Part shown: positions 51,245 to 59,909 of the stretch, in pieces
Layout: each line of letters opens with the position of its first letter
Numbering within the stretch: position 1 is the first letter of the stretch
Assembly (NCBI RefSeq): GCF_031082295.1
Contig: NZ_JAVHLD010000005.1
Span: forward strand, 117,075 to 181,074
Length of the DNA stretch: 64,000 nt
Origin: Humidesulfovibrio sp.
Lineage (GTDB): Bacteria; Desulfobacterota; Desulfovibrionia; Desulfovibrionales; Desulfovibrionaceae
Reading direction: 5' to 3'
Program-made: the position numbers and the translations under genes
Notes under the pieces: generated by a model
What the model saw: the letters and a program-made list of their open reading frames with translations, nothing else
Database searches by the model: none
What the model was told of the DNA's origin: nothing

Positions 51245-52384
51245 ATGAAAATGGCGCGCGCTGTTGTGATCGCTTTGGCCCTGATGACCTTCCTCGGCTG
51301 CTCCAAGGAGTCCGACTCCCTCAAGATCGGCGCGGTGCTTTCCGTCACCGGCCCGGCGTCGTTTTTGGGCGAGCCCGAGAAGAACACCCTGCTTCTGCTC
51401 CAGGACGAGATCAACGCCAAGGGCGGCGTGGAAGGCCGCAAGGTCCAGGTCATTGTCTATGACGACGAGTCCGACGTGAACAAGTGCGTCATGGCCGCCA
51501 AGAAGCTCATCGAGCAGGACAAGGTGGCCGTGGTTCTCGGCCCCAGCATCTCCGGCAACACGCTCGCCATCTCCAAGTTCTTCGCCCCGGCCAAGATTCC
51601 GCTGGTTTCCTGCTCCGCGGCCGAGAAGATCGTCAAGCCCGTGGACCCGTGGGTCTTCAACACCCCGCAGCTGGACCGCCACGCCGTGGGCAAGATCCTG
51701 GCCGACGCCAAGAAGAAGGGCTTCGCCAAGATCGCCATCCTCACCGTGTCCGACGGCTACGGCCAGGCCGGACGCGCCGTGCTGCAGGAGCTCGTCCCGG
51801 CCCAGGGCCTGACCCTGGTGGCCGACGAGGTCTTCGGTCCCAAGGACACCGACATGTCCGCCCAGCTCACCAAGATCAAGGGTTCCGCGCCGGACGCCAT
51901 CATCTGCTGGGGCACCAACCCCGGCCCGGCCGTGGTGGCCCGCAACCGCGCCCAGCTGGGCATCACCACGCCGCTGTACATGAGCCACGGCGTGGCCTCC
52001 AAGAAGTTCATCGAGCTTGCTGGCGAAAGCGCCGAAGGCATCATCCTGCCCGCTGGCCGCCTGGTGGCCGTGAGCCAGGTGCCCGACGGACACCCGCAGA
52101 AGGCCCTGTTGACCAAGTACGTGGACGACTACACCAAGAAGTACGGCACCCCGCCTTCCACCTTCGGCGGCCACGCCTACGACGCCTTCGCCCTGGTCAT
52201 CGAGGCGGTGAAGCTCGGCAAGTCCATCAAGTCCGAGGACATCCGCGCCAACCTGGAGAAGATCACGAACATGCCGGGAACCGCGGGCGTGTACACCATG
52301 ACCCCGGAGAACCACAACGGCCTGAACGAGGACGCCTTCCTCATGGTCGTCATCGAGAAGGGCGACTGGAAGGTCGTCGACTAG
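51245..52384 (+). CDS. branched-chain amino acid ABC transporter substrate-binding lipoprotein, paralogue 2
   Basis: MKMARAVVIALALMTFLGCSKESDSLKIGAVLSVTGPASFLGEPEKNTLLLLQDE. Confidence 0.93.
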   Translation: MKMARAVVIALALMTFLGCSKESDSLKIGAVLSVTGPASFLGEPEKNTLLLLQDEINAKGGVEGRKVQVIVYDDESDVNKCVMAAKKLIEQDKVAVVLGPSISGNTLAISKFFAPAKIPLVSCSAAEKIVKPVDPWVFNTPQLDRHAVGKILADAKKKGFAKIAILTVSDGYGQAGRAVLQELVPAQGLTLVADEVFGPKDTDMSAQLTKIKGSAPDAIICWGTNPGPAVVARNRAQLGITTPLYMSHGVASKKFIELAGESAEGIILPAGRLVAVSQVPDGHPQKALLTKYVDDYTKKYGTPPSTFGGHAYDAFALVIEAVKLGKSIKSEDIRANLEKITNMPGTAGVYTMTPENHNGLNEDAFLMVVIEKGDWKVVD

Positions 52385-52436
52385 CCTGACGGGATGAAAA
52401 TACTGGCGCGGGCTTGCGGGTGAAAAGGGCCGCGCA

Positions 52437-52509
52437 TTGACAGCCCGCGCCAAGTGTGGATATGAGCACTTACTTTTGGCCACTGCGTAGTGACTGGGGT
52501 AATTGCTCA
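52437..52509 (+). promoter_or_regulatory. promoter and inverted repeat upstream of LivK paralogue 3
   Basis: TTGACA-17 nt-ATATGA overlapping TGAGCA(C)TTAC...GTAA(T)TGCTCA. Confidence 0.55.
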
Positions 52510-52540
52510 TTCACTTTTCAACATCCGGTGAGGCTTTCTC

Positions 52541-53680
52541 ATGAAAATGGCTCGCGCTGCCGCAATAGTTCTGGCCCTGCTCACTTTCCTCGGCTGCTCC
52601 AAGGAGTCCGACACCCTGAAGGTCGGCGCGGTGCTTTCCGTCACCGGCCCGGCGTCGTTTTTGGGCGAGCCCGAGAAAAACACCCTGCTCATGCTGCAGG
52701 ATGAGATCAACGCCGCCGGTGGCGTTGACGGCCGCAAGCTCGAGGTCATCATCTACGACGACGAGACCGACGTGAACAAGTGCGTCATGGCCGCCAAGAA
52801 GCTCATCGAAAAGGACAAGGTCGTGGCGGTCTTCGGCCCCAGCACCTCGGGCAACACGCTGGCCATCACCAAGTTCTTCGCCCCGGCCAAGATTCCCCTG
52901 ATCTCCTGCGCCGCGGCCGAGAAGATCGTCAAGCCCGTGGACCCGTGGGTGTTCAACACGCCGTCGCTCGACCGCCATGCCGCGGGCAAGATCCTGGCCG
53001 ACGCCAAGAAGAAGGGCTACACCAAGCTCGCCATCCTCACCGTGTCCGACGGCTTCGGCCAGGCCGGCCGCGCCGTGCTGCAGGAGCTCATCCCGGCCCA
53101 GGGCCTGACCCTGCTGGCCGACGAGGTCTACGGCCCCAAGGACACGGACATGTCCGCCCAGCTCACCAAGATCAAGGCCCTGGCGCCCGACGCCATCATC
53201 TGCTGGGGCACCAACCCCGGCCCGGCCGTGGTGGCCCGCAACCGCACCCAGCTGGGCATCACCACGCCGCTGTACATGAGCCACGGCGTGGCCTCCAAGA
53301 AGTTCATCGAGCTGGCGGGCGAGAGCGCCGAGGGCCTCGTGCTGCCCGCGGGCCGCCTGCTGGCGGCGGACCAGGTGCCCGACGGACACCCCCAGAAGGC
53401 TTTGCTGACCAAGTACGTGGCCGACTACACCAAGAGGTTCGGCGCGGCCCCGGCCACCTTCGGCGGCCACACCTATGACGCGCTGCAACTGCTCATCACG
53501 GCGGTGAAGGCCGGTAAGTCCATCAAGCCCCAGGACATCCGCGACAATCTGGAGAAGATCAAGGGCATGCCCGGAGCTGGCGGCGTCTATACCATGAGCC
53601 CGGAGAACCACAACGGCCTTGACGAGAGCGCCTTCTTTATGGTGACCATCGAGAAGGGCGAGTGGAAGGTCGTCGACTAG
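52541..53680 (+). CDS. branched-chain amino acid ABC transporter substrate-binding lipoprotein, paralogue 3
   Basis: MKMARAAAIVLALLTFLGCSKESDTLKVGAVLSVTGPASFLGEPEKNTLLMLQDE. Confidence 0.93.
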   Translation: MKMARAAAIVLALLTFLGCSKESDTLKVGAVLSVTGPASFLGEPEKNTLLMLQDEINAAGGVDGRKLEVIIYDDETDVNKCVMAAKKLIEKDKVVAVFGPSTSGNTLAITKFFAPAKIPLISCAAAEKIVKPVDPWVFNTPSLDRHAAGKILADAKKKGYTKLAILTVSDGFGQAGRAVLQELIPAQGLTLLADEVYGPKDTDMSAQLTKIKALAPDAIICWGTNPGPAVVARNRTQLGITTPLYMSHGVASKKFIELAGESAEGLVLPAGRLLAADQVPDGHPQKALLTKYVADYTKRFGAAPATFGGHTYDALQLLITAVKAGKSIKPQDIRDNLEKIKGMPGAGGVYTMSPENHNGLDESAFFMVTIEKGEWKVVD

Positions 53681-53703
53681 CCTGAACGAAAAAACGTGCA
53701 ACA

Positions 53704-53744
53704 CGGTCGACGGGCCTGATGGGTTCGTCGACCGTCTTGTGTTT
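53704..53744 (+). terminator. intercistronic hairpin between binding protein 3 and livH
   Basis: CGGTCGACG-13 nt-CGTCGACCG followed by TCTTGTGTTT. Confidence 0.6.
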
Positions 53745-53752
53745 GGAAACGC

Positions 53753-54634
53753 ATGGATCTGCCGAGCCTGCTGCAATACCTCATCACCGGGTTGACCGTG
53801 GGCGCCACCTACGGCCTTACGGCGCTGGGGTTCACCATCATCTTCAACACCACCGGCATCATCAACTTCGCCCAGGGCGAGTTCGTGATGCTCGGCGGCA
53901 TGATGAGCGTGTTCTTCATGCGCGCCCTCGGCCTGCCGGAGCCCTTGGCCATCGTCATGGCCGTGGCCGGGACCACGCTCCTGGGCGCCGTGGTGGAGCG
54001 CCTGGCCATCCGCCCCGTGCGCGACGCCTCGCCCATCAACCTCATCATCATCACCATCGGAGTCTCCATCCTCATCCGTGGCGCGGCCATGCTGCTCTGG
54101 GGCAAGGACACCTTCGCCCTGCCCGCGTTCACCGGCAGCGAGCCGGTGTCGTTCTTCGGCGCGGCGCTGATGCCCCAGACCCTGTGGGTGCTGGCCATCA
54201 GCCTGCTGATCCTGGCCGGGCTCAAGACGTTCTTCTCGCGCTCCATCCACGGCAAGGCCATGCTGGCCTGCTCCTACGACCCCAAGGCCGCGGCCCTGGT
54301 GGGCATCGGCGTGGACCGCATGATCCTGCTCTCGTTCATGATTTCCGCCCTGGTGGGGGCCATCGGCGGGGCCATCCTGGCGCCCATCACCCTGACCTCC
54401 TTTGACGTGGGCGTGATGCTGGGCTTGAAGGGCTTCGCCGCCTGCATCCTGGGCGGCCTGGGCAATCCCTTTGGCGCGGCGGCCGGCGGGCTTGTCCTTG
54501 GCGTGCTGGAGTCCCTGGGCGCCGGGCTCATCTCCTCGGCCTACAAGGACGCCATCGCCTTCGTGATTCTCTTGGTCCTCTTGTTCGTGCGGCCCACCGG
54601 GCTGTTCGGGCAAAAGGACGGGAAGCGGGTGTGA
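53753..54634 (+). CDS. livH: branched-chain amino acid ABC transporter permease LivH
   Basis: TALGFTIIFNTTGIINFAQGEFVMLGGM signature. Confidence 0.94.
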   Translation: MDLPSLLQYLITGLTVGATYGLTALGFTIIFNTTGIINFAQGEFVMLGGMMSVFFMRALGLPEPLAIVMAVAGTTLLGAVVERLAIRPVRDASPINLIIITIGVSILIRGAAMLLWGKDTFALPAFTGSEPVSFFGAALMPQTLWVLAISLLILAGLKTFFSRSIHGKAMLACSYDPKAAALVGIGVDRMILLSFMISALVGAIGGAILAPITLTSFDVGVMLGLKGFAACILGGLGNPFGAAAGGLVLGVLESLGAGLISSAYKDAIAFVILLVLLFVRPTGLFGQKDGKRV

Positions 54635-55638
54635 GCGTGGGATACCGTCGCGACATGCGCTGGCTGTGCGGCCTCTTGGCGGTGCTTGTGGTTCTGCCGC
54701 CGCTTCTTGGCAACAACTACTACCTGACCGTGCTGACCATGTGCTGCCTGAACGCCATGATCGCCGTGGGCCTGAACCTGCTGGTGGGCCACGCCGGTCA
54801 GATTTCGCTCGGCCACGCCGGGTTCTACGGCTTGGCGGCCTACACCACCTCCACGCTCGCCACCCGGTTCGGCGTGCCCGTGGGGCTGTCCATGCTCTCG
54901 GGCGTGGGGCTGACCTCCGGCGTTGCGGCGCTGATCGGCCTGCCCGCGCTCAAGCTCAAGGGCCACTACCTGGCCATGGCCACTCTGGGCTTCGGCGTCA
55001 TCCTCTCCATCCTGTTCAACGAGACCGTTGAGCTGACCGGCGGGCCGTCCGGCTTCACGGACATCCCGCGCCTGTCGCTGTTCGGCGTGGAGTTCACAAG
55101 CGACCTGTCGGTGTACTACCTCATCGTCGCCGTCCTGGGCGGGGTGATCTGGCTGGCCTTCAACATCCTGCACTCGCGCGTGGGCCGCGCGCTGCGCGCC
55201 CTGCACACCTCCGAGAAGGCGGCCCAGGCCATGGGCATCGACATCGCCCGGTACAAGCTGTTCATCTTCGTGGTGTCGGCGGCCTTCGCGGGCCTGGCCG
55301 GGGTGCTCTACGCCCACTACCTGACCTTCATCGCCCCGGCGTCCTTCGGCTTTTTGTTCTCGGTGCAGCTCATCGTCATGGTGGTGCTGGGCGGCATGAC
55401 GAGCATCCCCGGCACCATCACCGGCGCGTTCTTCCTCACCCTGCTGCCGGAATTCTTGCGGGCGTTCGAGAACATCGAGATTCTGCTCTTCGGCGGCATA
55501 TTGGTGCTGTGCATGATGTTCCTGCCCGACGGCCTGGCAGGCGGCTCCCGCCGTCTGAGCCGCCTGCTGTGGCGGAAGATGGTCGTGCGCGCCTCAAAGG
55601 ATGACGACGCCGAGGCGGGGGAGGGCGGCAATGGCTGA
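54631..55638 (+). CDS. livM: branched-chain amino acid ABC transporter permease LivM
   Basis: AVGLNLLVGHAGQISLGHAGFYGLAAY. Confidence 0.94.
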   Translation: MSVGYRRDMRWLCGLLAVLVVLPPLLGNNYYLTVLTMCCLNAMIAVGLNLLVGHAGQISLGHAGFYGLAAYTTSTLATRFGVPVGLSMLSGVGLTSGVAALIGLPALKLKGHYLAMATLGFGVILSILFNETVELTGGPSGFTDIPRLSLFGVEFTSDLSVYYLIVAVLGGVIWLAFNILHSRVGRALRALHTSEKAAQAMGIDIARYKLFIFVVSAAFAGLAGVLYAHYLTFIAPASFGFLFSVQLIVMVVLGGMTSIPGTITGAFFLTLLPEFLRAFENIEILLFGGILVLCMMFLPDGLAGGSRRLSRLLWRKMVVRASKDDDAEAGEGGNG

Positions 55639-56404
55639 ACCGCTGCTGCTCTGCCAGGATGTCGGGGTGCGCTTCGGCGGCCTGCAGGCGCTCTCGGGCG
55701 TTGAATTCAAGGCCGCCCCGGGCGAGATCACGGCCATCATCGGCCCCAACGGCGCGGGAAAGACCACGCTCCTGAACGCCATCTCCGGCATGGTGCAGGC
55801 CCAGCGAGGCACCTTCCGCCTCGGGGCCGACGACATCACCCGCGCCCAGGCGCATGAGCGCAGCCGCCTGGGGCTGGTGCGCACCTTCCAGAACCTGGAA
55901 ATTTTCTCCAACATGACGGTGCTTGAGAACGTCATGACCGGCTGCCACAGCCGCTTCCGCGTGCCGGCCTGGTCCAGCCTGCTGCGCACGCGCCATTCTA
56001 GGGCCCAGGAAAAGGCCATCCTGAACGCCGCCCTTGAGGTGCTCGACTTCGTGGGGCTGTTTGAGCTGGCCAAGTACCGCGCGAGCGATCTGCCCTTTGG
56101 CAAGCAGCGCCTGCTGGAGCTGGCCCGGGCGCTGGCCTCCGGCCCGCGCCTGCTGCTGCTCGACGAGCCCGCCGCCGGGCTCAACATGTCCGAGACCCAG
56201 GTGCTGGCCGACCTGATCCTGCGCGTGCGCGAGCATTTCCGCCTGGGCATCGTGCTGGTGGAGCACGACATGGACCTGGTCATGCGCATCAGCGACCAGG
56301 TCATGGTGCTCTGCTTCGGCCAGGTCATCAGCTGCGGTACCCCGGCCCAGGTCCAGCGGGACCCGCACGTCATCAGCGCCTATCTGGGCGACGACGAGGA
56401 TTAG
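55631..56404 (+). CDS. livG: branched-chain amino acid ABC transporter ATP-binding protein LivG
   Basis: GPNGAGKTTLLNAISG, LPFGKQRLLELARALA, LLLDEPAAGLN. Confidence 0.93.
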   Translation: MAEPLLLCQDVGVRFGGLQALSGVEFKAAPGEITAIIGPNGAGKTTLLNAISGMVQAQRGTFRLGADDITRAQAHERSRLGLVRTFQNLEIFSNMTVLENVMTGCHSRFRVPAWSSLLRTRHSRAQEKAILNAALEVLDFVGLFELAKYRASDLPFGKQRLLELARALASGPRLLLLDEPAAGLNMSETQVLADLILRVREHFRLGIVLVEHDMDLVMRISDQVMVLCFGQVISCGTPAQVQRDPHVISAYLGDDED

Positions 56405-56551
56405 GACCTGTTTCGAAAAGCGTCTTTTGCCCCCTGGACGTCGTCACGAGTCGATTCGGCGCCAGGGCTGTACCGCAGGAGTACTATCCCTGGCCCCAAA
56501 GCGCCTCTTTCCTCGCCAGGGAGACAAGATCCATCTTTTGGAAACAGGCCC
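56404..56551. repeat. multi-arm inverted-repeat element, copy 2
   Basis: Outer arms GGACCTGTTTCGAAAAG/CTTTTGGAAACAGGCCC; inner GCCAGGG/CCCTGGC; core GGCTGTACCGCAGGAGTACTATCCC. Confidence 0.8.
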
Positions 56552-56567
56552 TGAAGTAGAGAACGAC

Positions 56568-57320
56568 ATGAATGCGCCACTGCTCGAAATAGCCAACCTG
56601 GACGTCTTCTACGGGAAGATCCACGCCCTGCGCGACGTGAGCCTGAACGTGCGGCCCGGCGAGATCGTCTCGCTCATCGGCGGCAACGGCGCGGGCAAGA
56701 CCACGCTCTTGTGCACCATCTCCGGGCTCATCCGGCCCAGCGCCGGGGCGATCGCCTTCGCCGGAGAGAACATCGTCCGCCGCGCGCCGGAGCGCATCGT
56801 GCAGGACGGCTGCTCCCACGTGCCCGAAGGGCGCCTGGTGTTCAGCCCGCTGTCCGTGGCCGACAACCTGCGCCTGGGGGCCTATGGCCGCCGTGGAGCC
56901 GGTGGACGGGCCGAAGTCCGCGAGCAGGCGGCGGAGGACCTGGAGCGCATGTACGAGATGTTCCCGGTGCTGCGCGAGCGCAAGAGGCAGGCGGCGGGCA
57001 CCCTGTCCGGCGGGGAGCAGCAGATGCTCGCCATCGGCCGCGCGCTCATGGCCCGGCCCCGGCTGCTGCTGCTGGACGAACCCGGCATGGGTCTGGCCCC
57101 GCTGGTGACGCGTGAAATCTTCCGCCTCATCGTGACCCTGCGCGACAGCCTGGGCCTCACCGTGCTCCTGGTGGAGCAGAACGCCCGGCGCGCGCTCAAG
57201 ATCGCCGACAGGGGCTACGTGCTGGAGACGGGCCGCGTGACCCTGGAAGGACCAAGCCACGAACTGCTCGCCAACCCCGACGTGCAGCACGCCTACCTCG
57301 GCCACGACATCAACGGCTAG
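56568..57320 (+). CDS. livF: branched-chain amino acid ABC transporter ATP-binding protein LivF
   Basis: GGNGAGKTTLLCTISG, LSGGEQQMLAIGRALM; start set at MNAPLLEIANLDVFYGK. Confidence 0.93.
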   Translation: MNAPLLEIANLDVFYGKIHALRDVSLNVRPGEIVSLIGGNGAGKTTLLCTISGLIRPSAGAIAFAGENIVRRAPERIVQDGCSHVPEGRLVFSPLSVADNLRLGAYGRRGAGGRAEVREQAAEDLERMYEMFPVLRERKRQAAGTLSGGEQQMLAIGRALMARPRLLLLDEPGMGLAPLVTREIFRLIVTLRDSLGLTVLLVEQNARRALKIADRGYVLETGRVTLEGPSHELLANPDVQHAYLGHDING

Positions 57321-57384
57321 CCTCCGATTTCCCCCCGCTTCCAAAACGCCGTACGCCCTTCATCCGGGCTGCGCTGGTCCCCCG

Positions 57385-59016
57385 CTATTTGCCGAAGGGG
57401 CACTTGGGATACACGCAGGTGCGGCAGTTCAGGCAGAAGCCGCCCTCGGCCATCTGGGCCAGGTCGCGCCGGGTGAGCTCCACCCCCGCCAGCACGCTCG
57501 GCAGCAGGATGTCCAGGCTGGTGGCCTTGTGGAACAGGGCGCAGGCGGGCACGCCCATGACCGTGGCCGCGCCTGCCGGAGAGGTGATGCGGCCCAGCAG
57601 GGTCATGGCGCCGGGCAGCAGCGGCGCGCCGTAGAGCATGTCCGTCAGCCCCGCCGCCACCAGCCCCTTGCGGGTCACGTCGTCGGGATCGACGGAAAGC
57701 CCCGCGGTGGTGACGATGAGGTCCGCGCCCTGGGCCAGCAGCCCGGCCACGGCCGCTGCGATCTGCTCTGCGTCGTCGGGCACGATGGTCTCGGCCACCA
57801 CGCGTGAGCCCAAGCGCTCCACTTTCTCACGGATAATGGGCGCGAACTTGTCCTCGATGAGCCCCTGGAAGACTTCGCTGCCCGTCACCAGCACGCCCAC
57901 CTGGGCGGGCCTGAGCGGGATGACCCGGAACAGCGGCCCGGCGGCCAGCACGGCCTGGGCCTTGCGGAAGTTCTCAGCCGACAGGTAGAGCGGGATGGCG
58001 CGCGCCCCGGCCAGGCCCTTGCCTTCCTCCACCAGCACGCCGAGGTGGCGGCAGGCGCACATGACGTCCGGCACGAGGTTAAAGGCTTCCAGGCGCTCCT
58101 TGTCGATGTCGAGCACGCCGGTGACGCTCGCGCGGAAGTTGATCTTGCCCTCGCGCGGGGTCTCGTCGAAGGCCACGTTTTCGCCCGCCATGAGCCTGGC
58201 GAAGGCCAGGGCCGCGTCGTTCTCGTGCACAAAGCCGTCGGGCGAGTCCTGCTCCAGGTACACGTGGGCGCGGCCCATCTGCTGCAAACGACAGACGTCG
58301 CCGCCGGTGAGGGTCTGCCCGGCCTCGAACTCGACGCCTTTTGATTCGCCGGGCACGATGCGCGTCATGTCGTGCAGGGCGCGGTGTCCCACGGCCTCGG
58401 CCACGGGCACGGCTGTAAGGCTCGGGCCATAGTCTTCCTCGGCCACGGGCGCGCACAGGTAGGGGGCCTCGCCCTGGCAGCCCCGGCAGATGGCGCCGTC
58501 CGGCGCGGGATAAGGCTCGGTGCAGATGGGGCACAGGGCCACGCGGCCCATGCCCTTGTGCTTGCGCGAGCGGTCGTTCATCTGGATGGGCGCGATGGAG
58601 CAGATGCTCTCGCCCGCGGCCTCGATCTCCGCGAACAGGCGGTCGGTGTCCTGGTCGGCCTTTTTCTTGAGCTTCAGGAACCAGGAACTGATCTCGGGGT
58701 AGGCGGCCATCTTGTCCACGTCGATCCAGACGCGAAAGCCCGCGCCGGTGTGCTTGTCGTACAGGGCCACGGCGTAGCGGCCCAGGTTCAGCACGCGCAC
58801 CCAGCCGTTGCCGATGGTGCAGGGGGTCAGGATCTGCACGGCGTCGGGCAGGCATTTGGGCGTCTCCACCACGGCCTCGAACAGCGTTCCCTCGGGCAGG
58901 CCACGGCGCGCCAGTTCCACCATGTACCCGCCGATGAGCAGTCCCGGGGCCGGATAGCCGTGGAAGGCCGCGGCCTTGTCCTTGAATTCCTGAAAGCTGT
59001 ATGGGCCGATGTTCAT
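57385..59016 (-). CDS. FmdE family N-terminal domain fused to molybdopterin-binding (MoaB/MoeA-like) domain
   Basis: FmdE-like FHGYPAPGLLIGGYMVELARRGL, zinc-ribbon CPICTEP..CRGC, MoCF-like VGVLVTGSEVFQGLIEDKFAPIIREKVE...LIVTTAGLSVDPDDVTRKG, C-terminal CLNCRTCVYPKCPFG. Confidence 0.88.
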   Translation of the reverse strand: MNIGPYSFQEFKDKAAAFHGYPAPGLLIGGYMVELARRGLPEGTLFEAVVETPKCLPDAVQILTPCTIGNGWVRVLNLGRYAVALYDKHTGAGFRVWIDVDKMAAYPEISSWFLKLKKKADQDTDRLFAEIEAAGESICSIAPIQMNDRSRKHKGMGRVALCPICTEPYPAPDGAICRGCQGEAPYLCAPVAEEDYGPSLTAVPVAEAVGHRALHDMTRIVPGESKGVEFEAGQTLTGGDVCRLQQMGRAHVYLEQDSPDGFVHENDAALAFARLMAGENVAFDETPREGKINFRASVTGVLDIDKERLEAFNLVPDVMCACRHLGVLVEEGKGLAGARAIPLYLSAENFRKAQAVLAAGPLFRVIPLRPAQVGVLVTGSEVFQGLIEDKFAPIIREKVERLGSRVVAETIVPDDAEQIAAAVAGLLAQGADLIVTTAGLSVDPDDVTRKGLVAAGLTDMLYGAPLLPGAMTLLGRITSPAGAATVMGVPACALFHKATSLDILLPSVLAGVELTRRDLAQMAEGGFCLNCRTCVYPKCPFGK

Positions 59017-59106
59017 GAACGCCTCGCTCGGTGCAGCATGGTGCGGGTGGTGCGGTGACAGGCTTCTTCAGTTCGACGGCTGTGGCCGATGTGCGGACGT
59101 CGTGGA

Positions 59107-59556
59107 CTACCCGGCTTTCAGGAAATCCCGGCGCCGCACGGCGGAAATTTCGACTAGGACGCCGCCATAGCCCTTGCAGGCCACACCGGCATCCAGGCAT
59201 TGGACCTGACGCATGAAGTGGAAGCCGCCTGGCGGCAGGCCTGCGCAGAAGCGCTCGTTGATCAGCGCCACGGGCAGGGCCAACTGGCTCACGAGGTACA
59301 CGCACAATCGCGCCGGGCAGCGCTTGGCGATGAAGTTGCCCGCAGCGTCCAGGACGAAGCGGTCGCCGGGGGCATAGCCGGAGTTGCAGTTGGCGGCCCG
59401 CAGCACTTCGGCCACAATGAGGTATTCGACGCTTGCAGCACCAAGGGCTTCTGCAAACCGCATCCTTGGTTCGTCTTCCGCGAGCATGTTCGACTCGTCC
59501 TTGGAGTAGCCAAGGTGAGCGGAGAATTGTTGAAGAATCTCTTCTCGTCCCATCAA
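59107..59556 (-). CDS. TIGR04076-like protein
   Basis: 149 aa with CNSGYAPGDRFVLDAAGNFIAKRCPARLCVYLVSQLALPV and CLDAGVACKGYGGVLVEI. Confidence 0.6.
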   Translation of the reverse strand: MMGREEILQQFSAHLGYSKDESNMLAEDEPRMRFAEALGAASVEYLIVAEVLRAANCNSGYAPGDRFVLDAAGNFIAKRCPARLCVYLVSQLALPVALINERFCAGLPPGGFHFMRQVQCLDAGVACKGYGGVLVEISAVRRRDFLKAG

Positions 59557-59909
59557 ATACTCCCCATCGTATGAGTGCTGTGCGAAATAATCTCCGCAGG
59601 TTGCCTAGCGCGCACCGCGCGGCGCAGATGTGGTTGCCAAATACCTGTCTGGCCCGGTCCTGCGTTGCAAGCATGAAACAATAGCGCGTCTGGGAGCGCA
59701 GGGTCAACCCAGTCGTGGGGCAGGCCATTAGGCCGGTCATCAGGCCGGGCAGGGTCAATCCGCCGCGCCAGCGCCGACGCAAGGCGGCACGGACGCTCGC
59801 AAAGAAGGGGCGCGAGGAAGGACTTGTCCCCGGCCCGCCTGATGCGCTACAAGCCCGGCTGGGGCTGGCGTCCTGCCCGGCCCCGAGAATCTTCGCTGGA
59901 GGCAAACCC

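Noticed and set aside
59698-59760. CAGGGTCAA(C/T)CC direct repeat and AGGCC(A/G) runs upstream of the BMP gene
   Set aside because: Only two copies, short and GC-biased; no riboswitch consensus recognised.
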